This document shows, in pieces, positions 54,929-63,256 of a stretch of DNA of 64,000 bases. The notes under the pieces are model-generated. The model saw only the letters and a program-made list of their open reading frames with translations. It did not search any database and was not told where the DNA came from. Every line of letters begins with the position of its first letter. Position 1 is the stretch's first letter. This stretch comes from Coriobacteriaceae bacterium AF08-21 (lineage in GTDB: Bacteria; Actinomycetota; Coriobacteriia; Coriobacteriales; Coriobacteriaceae). The stretch is from assembly GCA_027687465.1 (NCBI GenBank), contig JAQCQR010000006.1, positions 1-64,000 on the forward strand, read 5' to 3'. The translations under genes were made by a program, and so were the position numbers.

Positions 54929-56440
54929 TTATCGATAGGAAACGCTCTGCTGGGAGTCCTTGACGACTACGTCGTGAGCTCCGCCTTCGACGATCGAGGT
55001 CGAGCTGACCAGGGTCAGGCGTGCCTTTTCCTGGAGCTCGGGGATCGAGAGGGCGCCGCAGTTGCACATCGTGGACTTGACCTTGTAGAGCGTGCCGCCC
55101 ACGCCGTCCTTGAGGGAGCCGGCGTACGGAACGTAGGAATCGACGCCCTCGACGAAGCTGAGCTTCGCAGCACCGCCCAGGTCGTAGCGCTGCCAGTTGC
55201 GGGCACGTGCAGAACCCTCGCCCCAGTACTCCTTCATATACTGACCGTTGACGTTGACGCGCTCGGTCGGGCTCTCGTCGAAGCGGGCGAAGTAGCGGCC
55301 CAGCATCATAAAGTCGGCACCCATGGCCAGGGCGAGCGTCATGTGGTAGTCGTAGACGATGCCACCATCGGAGCAAACGGGCACGTAGACGCCGGTCTCC
55401 TCGTAATACTCGTCGCGAGCGCGGCAGACGTCAATCAGCGCGGTGGCCTGGCCACGGCCGATACCCTTGGTCTCGCGGGTAATGCAGATGGAGCCGCCGC
55501 CGATACCGACCTTGATGAAGTCGGCACCGCAGTCAGCCAAAAAGCGGAAGCCCTCGGCGTCGACGACGTTACCGGCACCGACCTTGACGTCCTCGCCGTA
55601 GTTGGCGCGAATCCACTCGATGGTGCGCTTCTGCCACTCGCTGAAGCCCTCGGAAGAGTCGATGCACAGGACGTCGGCACCGGCCTCGACGAGCAGCGGC
55701 ACGCGCTCGGCATAGTCGCGGGTGTTGATGCCGGCGCCGACCATGTAGCGCTTATCGCCGTCGAGTAGCTCGTTGGGGTTGGTCTTGTGGCTGTCGTAGT
55801 CCTTGCGGAAGACGATGCCCATCAGGTGATCGTAGTCGTCGACGATGGGCAGGGCGTTGAGCTTATTGTCCCAGATGACGTCGTTGGCAACCTTGAGGCT
55901 GATGTTCTTGTCGCCCACGATGAGCTGCTCGCGCGGGGTCATGAACTCGGAGACCTTCTTCTGGTGGTCATCGCGGCTGGGACGATAGTCACGGCTGGTG
56001 ACAATGCCCAGGAGCTTGCCCTTGGGAGTGCCGTCGTCGGTGACCGGCATGGTGGAGTGGCCGGTCTTCTCCTTGAGCTCGATGACCTGCTCCATGGTCA
56101 TGTCGGGTGTCAGCGTGGAATCGGACTGAACGAAACCAGCCTTGTGATCCTTAACGGCCTTGACCATAGCAGCCTCGGACTCGGGGGTCTGAGAACCGTA
56201 AATGAAGGACAGGCCACCCTCGGTAGCGAGCGCGACACCCATGTCGACGCCCGAGACGGACTGCATGATGGCGGAAACCATGGGGATGTTCAGGGTGATT
56301 GCCGGCTTCTCACCGCGCTTGAAGCGGGTTAGCGGCGTCTTAAGAGAGACGTTGTTGGGGATGCACTGCGAGGACGAGTAACCAGGGACCAGCAGATACT
56401 CCGAAAACGTGTGGGACTCACCGGGAAAGAACGTAGCCAT
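54929..56440 (-). CDS. guaB: IMP dehydrogenase
   Basis: The 503-residue protein has the (beta/alpha)8 barrel with an inserted pair of CBS domains (about 100-220), the IMP loop [12 protein letters not shown] with the catalytic Cys, and [21 protein letters not shown]. It converts IMP to XMP, the first committed step to GMP. A good GGAGAAAC site precedes the start. It stands alone, with its own promoter-like region facing the ModE-like gene. Confidence 0.95.
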   Translation of the reverse strand: MATFFPGESHTFSEYLLVPGYSSSQCIPNNVSLKTPLTRFKRGEKPAITLNIPMVSAIMQSVSGVDMGVALATEGGLSFIYGSQTPESEAAMVKAVKDHKAGFVQSDSTLTPDMTMEQVIELKEKTGHSTMPVTDDGTPKGKLLGIVTSRDYRPSRDDHQKKVSEFMTPREQLIVGDKNISLKVANDVIWDNKLNALPIVDDYDHLMGIVFRKDYDSHKTNPNELLDGDKRYMVGAGINTRDYAERVPLLVEAGADVLCIDSSEGFSEWQKRTIEWIRANYGEDVKVGAGNVVDAEGFRFLADCGADFIKVGIGGGSICITRETKGIGRGQATALIDVCRARDEYYEETGVYVPVCSDGGIVYDYHMTLALAMGADFMMLGRYFARFDESPTERVNVNGQYMKEYWGEGSARARNWQRYDLGGAAKLSFVEGVDSYVPYAGSLKDGVGGTLYKVKSTMCNCGALSIPELQEKARLTLVSSTSIVEGGAHDVVVKDSQQSVSYR

Positions 56441-56633
56441 GTTTCTCCTTTTTCCATGCGACCGGTCGGCTGCAGGCCTCGTAGGACCCAGCCCAACCTT
56501 GGGCGCCCAATACTGGGGAAGTATCTTAACGCACTTTGGCTGCTACAATGCATGGTTTAGAAAGAGCACACGAGGGTTTGACGCAGGCTTTGCGTTTGCC
56601 CAGCAAACACTTTAGCGGGGAGACGTGGAGCGT

Positions 56634-56981
56634 ATGAAGTACAAGACGACGGCAAAGTTGGTCATTCAAGCGTGCGACAAGGATTTGCCGGGCGTCTTCG
56701 GCCACGGCTGCGTCTTGTTGCTGCAAGGTATCGCCCGCGAGCACTCGCTCAACCGTGCCGCCAAGAGCATGGGTATGGCGTATTCCAAGGCCTGGCGCAT
56801 CGTAAACGAGGCCGAAGGTCAGCTGGGATGCAAACTCATCGAGCGCGACGGCGCCCGCGGATCCACCCTCACCCCCGCCGGCGAGCGGGCCATAGCGGTC
56901 TACGAGGAGCTGCAGACCGACATCAACAACGTCATCGCCACCAAAGCCAACGACCTCATCGCCAGCATCAATGCAGAGTAG
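56634..56981 (+). CDS. ModE/LysR-type winged-helix regulator
   Basis: The 115-residue protein is a single DNA-binding domain: SLNRAAKSMGMAYSKAWRIVNEAE is the recognition helix pattern of LysR and ModE N-terminal domains, followed by LIERDGARGSTLTPAGERA. It has no effector domain. Short ModE-like regulators often control molybdate or metal genes; none are adjacent. ATG 56634 was chosen; GTG 56625 is an alternative. Confidence 0.8.
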   Translation: MKYKTTAKLVIQACDKDLPGVFGHGCVLLLQGIAREHSLNRAAKSMGMAYSKAWRIVNEAEGQLGCKLIERDGARGSTLTPAGERAIAVYEELQTDINNVIATKANDLIASINAE

Positions 56982-57028
56982 TCCTTTTGGGACTGAATTG
57001 TTGTCCACCGTGCCCTCGGATTGAGGCT

Positions 57029-57192
57029 CGTGCCACAAAACGGGCCCATCTACTACGTTTAGCTGAATACCCTCGACCATACCGGACATTATGAAAATAA
57101 AACCGCTGGTAGACAGCTTGGCAATTTTCGAAATAGGCGGGTATGGTCGACCCCTATGGCTTAAACGTAGTAAATAGGCCGTTTTCGTGACA
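57029..57192. repeat. REP-type inverted pair with long arms
   Basis: Two imperfect copies of a unit of about 55 bases (57029-57083 and 57137-57192) face each other. They share GTGCCAC/GTGTCAC, AAAACGG, TACTACGTTTA and TCGACCATACC and enclose about 53 bases. The paired, imperfect arrangement resembles a REPIN. The stretch 56982-57206 otherwise contains no gene. Confidence 0.55.
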
Positions 57193-57206
57193 CACACCCC
57201 GATTAG

Positions 57207-58199
57207 TTACTTTCGGAGCGCGTTGTCCAGGGTGGACGCTACAACCAGGGGGTCGTCGGTACCGGCGAAGAGGCGAATGGTGCTCCCCTGCTTGCCGGGC
57301 GGAGCAGAGAGTCGCGTCGTTGCGCCGCCGGCGGGCGATGTGCGAAACTCCCCCGGCAAAGCATCGAACAAATCGCCCGCACTGCGCTCGATAAGGTCAA
57401 ACTCAACTGCCGGACCAAAGCCGTGCTCGAGGATTCCAGTTGCAACCGCATGGTCGGGATGCGAGCTCAGTCCAGGATAGCGCACGGCGTGCACCATCTC
57501 ATTGGCAGCCAAGTACTCGGCCAGCGCACGTGCGCGGTCGAAATGTGCCTGCATGCGGGCATCGAGCGAGTCCAGCCCGCGCTCCAGCACACCGGCCTCA
57601 TCAGCAGGCAAATCAAGTTTGACCAAGCCACGGCCCTCAAGCAGAGCATGCGCGCACTCGGCAGCAGCATCCACACGATGGCGCTTGAGCTGCGAGCGCG
57701 CGACCGATATGGCAACCAACTTGTGCGGAGCCTCACCGGCGCACACGCGGTCAAGTGCCTCGAGCGACAGCACGGCACCCAAGCGCAACGGATCGCACCC
57801 AAAGACACCAGCCACGGTGTTATCCACCACGAGCAGCGCATGAGCCTCACGCGCGGCACGTCCTAACGCGCGCAGATCGGGCACGCGCAATCCAAACCCG
57901 CCAATAGAGTTGACGAACCACCACAGGTGCGGCCCCTCGACCTCAAACGAAGCATCAAAGCCCTCGGACGCAGCAGTAAACGCCGCAACCGACGGCTCCT
58001 CCACCATAGCCACGTCGCAGCACTCAAAGCCGCGCGCAAACGCATCGGCAAAGTCATCGGCAAACGCAACCAGGCGATCGCCGGGACGTACAATCCCCAA
58101 CAGAGACAGCGCCGCCGGCACATGCGGCGCTGCAGCAAGACGCGCCTCACGCGCGCCGGCCCTTGCAGCCCAGGCCTCTTCTAGCTGCTGTACGTCCAC
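57207..58199 (-). CDS. Cys/Met-metabolism PLP-fold protein lacking the catalytic lysine
   Basis: The protein of about 330 residues is related to cystathionine gamma-synthase type enzymes: LLVVDNTVAGVFGCDPLRLGA matches the VDNTF region and RYPGLSSHPDHAVA matches the C-terminal substrate loop. Where the family has S-x-TKY-x2-GH, this protein reads ALDRVCAGE, so the Lys that binds PLP is not there. It may be a pseudo-enzyme or a very divergent member. GTG 58199 has GAAGG upstream. It lies alone between REP repeats and a broken gene. Confidence 0.7.
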   Translation of the reverse strand: MDVQQLEEAWAARAGAREARLAAAPHVPAALSLLGIVRPGDRLVAFADDFADAFARGFECCDVAMVEEPSVAAFTAASEGFDASFEVEGPHLWWFVNSIGGFGLRVPDLRALGRAAREAHALLVVDNTVAGVFGCDPLRLGAVLSLEALDRVCAGEAPHKLVAISVARSQLKRHRVDAAAECAHALLEGRGLVKLDLPADEAGVLERGLDSLDARMQAHFDRARALAEYLAANEMVHAVRYPGLSSHPDHAVATGILEHGFGPAVEFDLIERSAGDLFDALPGEFRTSPAGGATTRLSAPPGKQGSTIRLFAGTDDPLVVASTLDNALRK

Positions 58200-58227
58200 G
58201 CGGCACCTTCCCTTCATAAGCAAAAAA

Positions 58228-58258
58228 CCCACGATGCGGGTGTTCCCCGCATCGTGGG
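58228..58258 (-). terminator. Intrinsic terminator after the broken epimerase gene
   Basis: CCCACGATGCGGG pairs perfectly with CCCGCATCGTGGG and the minus strand continues TTTTTT. It lies just upstream of the PLP-fold gene start, so that gene needs its own promoter or read-through. Confidence 0.85.
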
Positions 58259-58296
58259 CAACGGCTGCAGTATAGCGCCGATAGGCGACGAAACGC

Positions 58297-59033
58297 CTAG
58301 ATGCTGAGCGTGTGATAGGTCACGCTCGCACCCGGAGCGTCAACGGTCACGCCATAGGCCTCGGGTGGCCAAAAGCGTCTGCAACGTCGAGCATCTCAAA
58401 GTTGGCATCCCAGCTGTCAAAGATACGATGCACCAACACCGCGAGTTCCTCGGCACACAGCAGGGGAAACGGCGCATCTGCCGCACCCTGAAGCGCGACC
58501 GACCCGCCCGAGCATGCCTCGAACAACGGCATCAAAAATGGGTCGGTTAATGCCGGCGATGCGGTATACAGATACGGCACGCGCAGGACTTTGGCTTGGA
58601 TGCCGTCGCGCGATGCATAGTAACGGCACAGGTCGTTGGCAGCGCGGGCGATAATGCCCTTGCCCGTCTGGGCCCCACTGGCGGCCGTGGCGTCGTCGTC
58701 ACATCCGCCAGTGGTGCCCTCTGCACCCGCGGGACCCGCAATAAACAGCAGCTGCACATTGCGTCCCATACAGGCACGAAACACCGAGCGCAGCAGCCCA
58801 ATGTCGCCAAAAGTCACGGTATGCGGGGTGAGGTAGGTAGAAAGGTAGACCACGCGCTCAAACTCGTAGGCCTGGTCCAGGTGCTGGAGGAGCTCTTTCC
58901 ACGAAGCATGGGGCGACGACTCATCGCGGCGCGCGTCCTGCGCGGCTACGACCTACACATGGTCGCCGGGGAACGCCTTGGAGCAAAAGTCATCGTCAAC
59001 ATATGCGGTGTTGCCAACAACCAGCACTTCCAC
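58297..59033 (-). pseudogene. Broken NAD-dependent epimerase/dehydratase-like gene
   Basis: A frame starting at GTG 59033 after GGAGGGGG begins MEVLVVGNTAYVDDDFC. It is interrupted by TAG at 58955-58953, continues in frame through VVYLSTYLTPHTVTFGD and VLRVPYLYTASPAL, and then shifts frame at a run of four T (58374-58371). The other frame finishes FWPPEAYGVTVDAPGASVTYHTLSI with TAG at 58299-58297. The order of a beta-strand, a YxxxK-poor middle and LRVPYLY resembles extended short-chain epimerases. Two lesions make it a probable pseudogene. Confidence 0.65.
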
Positions 59034-59188
59034 GGCGTTCCCCCTCCCCAAAAATCTACTTTTGCCATAGTCAAACATGCGTATTGTACGCTGTAAAAGC
59101 GAGCCAAGGCGCCTTTAAGGCTGTTTTAAGAACTTTTTAGAGGATGTGAGAGCGGCAACTCATTCGACTTAGATTCATCGAGGAAATG

Positions 59189-59641
59189 CTATTCGCTCTG
59201 AAAAGGCACATCGCAATCTGCTGACAGCTCTGCAGGGAGAATGGCAGGCAATGTAAGCGCTCCCATGGGTGAAAGTCCAGTAACAACCATCAAATAGCTC
59301 TTTGCATGGGCATATGCCATCGAAATAGCATTTGAAAGAAGGTAGTGACGCGCCTCGTCATCGGGAGAGTTCATTGGCATTTGCGCTGAAACCGAGATGG
59401 ATACTGTAACGCCAGCGTGCATCTTCTCCTGTGCACCTTCGTCTCTGTCAAGGAGGCTGCCAATTACGCACATCTTTAGACTTGCGCGTGCATCATTACC
59501 TTTTTTCGAAAGATGGACATCTTGGTAGCTAACGTCAACTTTTAATTCCATGTTATCCGAGGGCGAATCCTCGATATGGAAATCGGAGTCAACGACGAAC
59601 AAATGAACGACTTGAATCGGAGCAATAAAATCCCCACTCAT
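59189..59641 (-). CDS. SecB-like chaperone, partner of an HTH protein
   Basis: The 150-residue protein shows the SecB layout: PIQVVHLFVVDSDFHIEDSP at the start, alternating beta-strands (MELKVDVSYQDVHL, SLKMCVIGSLL, VTVSISVSAQM), then the helix MAYAHAKSYLMVVTGLSPMG and the end LTLPAILPAEL, which parallels the SecB segment G-x-PPLxLPPxNF. Solitary SecB-like proteins beside HTH antitoxins protect the antitoxin in TAC systems such as Mycobacterium Rv1955-1957. Its ATG overlaps the HTH stop by 4 bases. Confidence 0.7.
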   Translation of the reverse strand: MSGDFIAPIQVVHLFVVDSDFHIEDSPSDNMELKVDVSYQDVHLSKKGNDARASLKMCVIGSLLDRDEGAQEKMHAGVTVSISVSAQMPMNSPDDEARHYLLSNAISMAYAHAKSYLMVVTGLSPMGALTLPAILPAELSADCDVPFQSE

Positions 59642-60027
59642 GCTGCCAAACCTCCGGAAATCATCTCGAGATTCACATGCGAGGACGGACGCTCGTTCCT
59701 AAAAGACCATTGCTCTCGCACGAAATTGTTGGATGAAAGAAACGGTAGCTCTTTAGAATAGCTAACGGTAACCTTAGGAACGATTTTGATACCCAAAGCA
59801 AGCTCGAACCTAGCGATCGTCTTCAGCGTCATATTGGGCTGAGAATTCAACAGCTTCGAAAGCGACTGAAGGCTCACGCCCATACGCTTTGCCAAATCGC
59901 TTTTGCTTAAACCCAGACGCTTCATCTCGCGATGAACAATAAACTCGATATCTAGCGCGTGTTCATAAGCGCGTGTTTCGCTGGTTTCTGTATCGGCGTA
60001 AAAATCAGATAAATCTACTTTATTCAT
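59638..60027 (-). CDS. XRE/HigA-type helix-turn-helix protein with a C-terminal extension
   Basis: The 129-residue protein has an HTH (about residues 40-70, LGLSKSDLAKRMGVSLQSLSKLL) of the HigA antitoxin kind. The last 45 residues (SKELPFLSSNNFVREQWSF) form an extra tail of the type that in TAC antitoxins is the chaperone-addiction region. ATG 60027 has GGAG 8 bases upstream. It probably represses the operon by binding the palindrome at 60261-60290. Confidence 0.75.
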   Translation of the reverse strand: MNKVDLSDFYADTETSETRAYEHALDIEFIVHREMKRLGLSKSDLAKRMGVSLQSLSKLLNSQPNMTLKTIARFELALGIKIVPKVTVSYSKELPFLSSNNFVREQWSFRNERPSSHVNLEMISGGLAA

Positions 60028-60067
60028 TGTGTTCTCCGTTTCGAAAGCCAAGTATAAAAGTCAAGGC

Positions 60068-60241
60068 TCAGATTCCAGAAGTTGACGTGCTATTCTGGCC
60101 GATCATTGTTCGAGCGGTTAATTTCCGCTTAGGGTCTGACAACATTTTCTGGAATTGAGAGTTGTCGGGAGAAGCCGTCAATTCCCAAAACGGTCGACCC
60201 TTGAGGTCTCTATATTCGACAAGATCATATCCTTCTGCCAA
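60068..60241 (-). CDS. Tiny ORF at the toxin position, possible truncated HigB
   Basis: A 57-codon frame begins at TTG 60241 after GGGAGG. It reads AEGYDLVEYRDLKGRPFWEL near its start, which looks like the first strand and turn of HigB/RelE toxins (xxxVEYRDxxGRxP). It ends at 60068, 40 bases before the HTH gene, so it is roughly half the usual toxin length. It may be a degraded toxin, a mini-toxin or a leader peptide. An ATG at 60289 lies in frame, inside the operator. Confidence 0.4.
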   Translation of the reverse strand: MAEGYDLVEYRDLKGRPFWELTASPDNSQFQKMLSDPKRKLTARTMIGQNSTSTSGI

Positions 60242-60260
60242 AGGGCACCTCCCATTTCTA

Positions 60261-60290
60261 GATGAACTTAACTTATAGGTTAAGTTCATC
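60261..60290. promoter_or_regulatory. Perfect 12-bp palindromic operator of the HTH-chaperone operon
   Basis: GATGAACTTAAC and GTTAAGTTCATC are perfect inverted arms separated by 6 bases. On the minus strand, AT-rich sequence just upstream (TTTAAA at 60298-60293, TTGTCT at 60321-60316, spacer 17) could be a weak promoter, so a bound repressor would block it. The first gene starts 20 bases downstream. Confidence 0.65.
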
Positions 60291-60503
60291 CATTTAAATA
60301 CATATAACGAGGTCCAGACAAGATTCCTCTGCCCCAATCGATAAACAAACCAGTCGAGCTTATGCAAAATCCGGAAGTGTGCGGCATATTCTAGACACGT
60401 CAACCACACTGGATAGTGGCAACGCTTCTACCTGCGGGTTCTTTTCATGAAAAGGACGATGTGCTCGAGGGTTCCAAAATTTGCCGCATGCTTCCGTCGG
60501 GCG

Positions 60504-60635
60504 TTTCCGGAAGTGCGGTGAAAAACCGAGATCGACAGACCAGACCCCTGTTTTAGCCTTCCGCGACCTGCGGTTTTGTTGCCGAAATTCGGTTTATGCT
60601 CGGAGGTTTCCGATTTTTCCCCGCACTTCCGAAAA
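60504..60635. repeat. Imperfect inverted pair (CGGAAGTGCGG arms)
   Basis: TTTCCGGAAGTGCGGTGAAAAACCG (from 60504) reappears inverted at 60611-60635 with only a few differences. The two arms enclose about 80 bases. This again has the look of a REP doublet. The stretch 60291-61153 shows no convincing gene: a 91-codon minus frame (60917-60642) exists but crosses the repeat and has no visible family motif. Confidence 0.5.
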
Positions 60636-60922
60636 GCACCCTTAAACCGCGCGTCCCGAAGCGGAAAACCGCCGGATATTTGTTCTCCCCAAATGAGATC
60701 CTTGTTTTGCCTGGCCGAATCTTACATCCAAACAAAAAAAGAGGACCGACGCATCAACCCTCTTCAGGTGTCGCCCGAAGGCTTCCAGCGCAATTGATTT
60801 AATTCTAATCGATATCACTTGTTTGACCACGATCACGTCAACCAGTAGAAGCCGCCCATGCTCGATCATTCCATTGCCGGGATGGTGCTTGGCTAGTACG
60901 TCACACATTGCATACATGAAAA

Positions 60923-60957
60923 AAGGGCAACACTCTCAATTTGAAAGCGTCACCCTT
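60923..60957 (-). terminator. Terminator downstream of the SIR2-like gene
   Basis: On the minus strand AAGGGTGACGCTTTCAA pairs with TTGAGAGTGTTGCCCTT (17 bp with G-U pairs), followed by TTTT. It lies about 200 bases after the SIR2-like stop. Confidence 0.7.
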
Positions 60958-61153
60958 AAAGCTCCCAAAGAGCTTTTGTATTGCAGGAAGATACTCTACA
61001 CTATCTTCCCTTGATTGGCGGGTCGAAACAGACACCATTGTGATTTCAAGCAGAAAGCGTTATATTAAGTATGCATTTGCACGTGGTGTTCGCACTATAC
61101 GCTCAGATGCCATAGTTTACAAAGATGGCCTTCTTCATAGACGCTAGGTGGGA

Positions 61154-62749
61154 TTACTCACTAGTAGCCGATATGTCGAAGGCCTTCTTGTACTTAAGGA
61201 AATCATACATTCTAATAAGCCGTTTCAGCTCGCTATTACCGTGGATTATCTTGCGATCGTCCGTGATGAACGCCCTCAGATATTCAAGCAACTTATTTAG
61301 ATCGATCTCATCTTCTTCAAGTAGCACAAGCTTTTTAAATGCTTCCTCAAAGCCTTCGTTAGCTATAACAGACTGAACCGAGTGTCTAATTCCCGAATGA
61401 TGATAGCTACCTTTTGCCTTTCGTAGGCTGTTGTTTAGAAAAGCATCTAAATCCTTCTTCTCATCTATTTCCTTTAGCATCCTTGGATTAAGAACTTCCC
61501 CTGAATACGCGCTTAAATACTTATACATGGGCAAACCACCCGAGTTAGAAGCAAGCAGCGAAGGAAGGTATTCCTCGACGGCAAGCTTAGGAGCAACATG
61601 TTCGTCATCAAACACAACATCACGATATAGAAGTTCGGCTTTGACCATATGCCCGTGCCCTAAAGAAGCATTCGCAACACCGATACCCAGCACAAGATGC
61701 TGTCCCTCCGGAAGTCTCTCGAGGTCGCTAAAACTCGCTTCAACTACCAGAGAGTCATTCGGATCGCCCTCATCAGCCAAGGCGTAGATGCTCCTGCGAA
61801 GCTCACGAATGATCCTGGGCGAGAAGGAGCATTTGGATTGTCCAATTGCTTCATACACTGCACCAAAATCGTTCGTCCTAATCTCGGTCATGCTTATCTC
61901 GCCAATACCTGGAAAGGTAAACGAATGAGTTGAGGTTGCGTTTTCTCCCCTAGTAAGGAAGATAAAGCGCTTTCTAAGCAACGCAAGATTGTTAGAACCG
62001 AGGCAGCGCGAAATCGACATGAGGATAGCTTGGATATCGGGGTCGTTAAGGGAATAACCGATAAAAATAATTGGGTATTCCATAAAAATAGTTAACAACT
62101 TGGCAGCCAAGTAATCCTGTGTTTCGGCGAGTTTTGCGTAATCTGCCTCCTCAAGAACCATAGATTCAGGATTATCCATAGAACCGTGGATCTTATAGAT
62201 TTCACCCATTTCAAAAGTTCTGTGAAAGACGAGATCGTCTTGGCCAACAAAAACTTTAAACTCGGGAAATAGCGACTCCAGGAGACAGTCATAGTTGGTT
62301 GTTATAACTCCAGAGATACGCCGCCTGCCAACCTCTCTCAAGATATCAAGCTCATGCGTCATATATTCAGGTTTGAACGAGGATAACCTCTCGGCCGCCA
62401 TGATCTTTAAAATAGATTTACGCTGACGAATGTCCTCTACATGATCGTTTCTAAAAGAAGCGAAGCGAGGGTCCTCAAGAACAGCTATGCGCATATCCTT
62501 ATCAAGCATCGTCGCGGCAGAGGGCAATGCGCTATTGTCAGACTCATCTGGACAACGTGCCAGGTACGAGTCAAGCCGAAAGGGATCATCGGAAAGACGG
62601 GAACAGAGGTGCCTTAACAAACCAACCCAATCGTCGGTACCCATGTATCTACGGGAAAAGCCCGAGCCGACGAATAAATATGGGCTACGCCCCACCCCAT
62701 TTATCAAACGTACAACGCTTTCTACAATGTCATCTCTTCCGACTTCCAT
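61154..62749 (-). CDS. SIR2-domain protein, probable anti-phage NADase
   Basis: The 531-residue protein has the sirtuin-like NAD fold: YLFVGSGFSRRY (about 24-34), ISGVITTNYDCLLE, EIYKIHGSMDNPES with the catalytic His, and PIIFIGYSLNDPDI. Residues about 300-531 are an unrecognised helical C-terminal domain that may sense infection. Many such SIR2 proteins deplete NAD to stop phage (DSR, Thoeris ThsA, SIR2-pAgo). No partner gene is next to it. ATG 62749 has GGAGG upstream. Confidence 0.8.
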   Translation of the reverse strand: MEVGRDDIVESVVRLINGVGRSPYLFVGSGFSRRYMGTDDWVGLLRHLCSRLSDDPFRLDSYLARCPDESDNSALPSAATMLDKDMRIAVLEDPRFASFRNDHVEDIRQRKSILKIMAAERLSSFKPEYMTHELDILREVGRRRISGVITTNYDCLLESLFPEFKVFVGQDDLVFHRTFEMGEIYKIHGSMDNPESMVLEEADYAKLAETQDYLAAKLLTIFMEYPIIFIGYSLNDPDIQAILMSISRCLGSNNLALLRKRFIFLTRGENATSTHSFTFPGIGEISMTEIRTNDFGAVYEAIGQSKCSFSPRIIRELRRSIYALADEGDPNDSLVVEASFSDLERLPEGQHLVLGIGVANASLGHGHMVKAELLYRDVVFDDEHVAPKLAVEEYLPSLLASNSGGLPMYKYLSAYSGEVLNPRMLKEIDEKKDLDAFLNNSLRKAKGSYHHSGIRHSVQSVIANEGFEEAFKKLVLLEEDEIDLNKLLEYLRAFITDDRKIIHGNSELKRLIRMYDFLKYKKAFDISATSE

Positions 62750-63256
62750 CTAGCGCCTCCAAACAAGCTACTTCCATAAGTATAGAACATATGTTTGGAT
62801 TTTACTAGAATTGCAAGACTTCATCGGAGACAAAGCTGCTCGACAATTGAAAATTCGAACCGCACAGGTGACCCAATATTCAGCAGTGTTCCGACGAGCA
62901 AATATTCATTTCGCGCCTCAGGCAATCTAGCGCAGCGGCATCAGTTAGAACGCCATGACTCTCTAGGAGTTCGATAAGTTGAGCGAAAGTCTAAAATTCC
63001 ATCGCCAAAGTAACTCCTAAAATCAAAGGGCCGTTGCCGATAACAACCAAACAACGACCCTCCTTTGTCATCGCCTCACGTAGAGCCCACGACAACTGCA
63101 TCACTAACTGGATGTTAACCTAGATGCGCAGTAATTGCGCATCCAAAAAAGTTAATCATGTAGCAAATACTCTTCGCGTTGAAACTAATGCGAAGCATTT
63201 TCGCGTCCGTGCACGAGAATGCGCAATCAATATGCGGAAAGGCAAAGATGATTCAC
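62750..63256. other. Non-coding gap upstream of the SIR2-like gene
   Basis: About 500 bases with scattered stops in all frames. The -10-like TATACT lies on the minus strand at 62784-62779, about 30 bases before the SIR2-like start, and may be part of its promoter; no good -35 is seen. I see no repeats or RNA gene here. Confidence 0.4.

Noticed and set aside
56526-57197. 223-codon minus frame overlapping the ModE-like gene
   Set aside because: It is antisense to the regulator and runs through the REP doublet; the protein shows no motif.
60642-60917. 91-codon minus frame
   Set aside because: No recognised motif and no good ribosome site, and it lies between a REP pair and a terminator.
60941-61147. 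68-codon + frame ending SDAIVYKDGLLHRR
   Set aside because: It looks partly protein-like but has no start signal or family; it may be a scrap of a lost gene, which cannot be supported.
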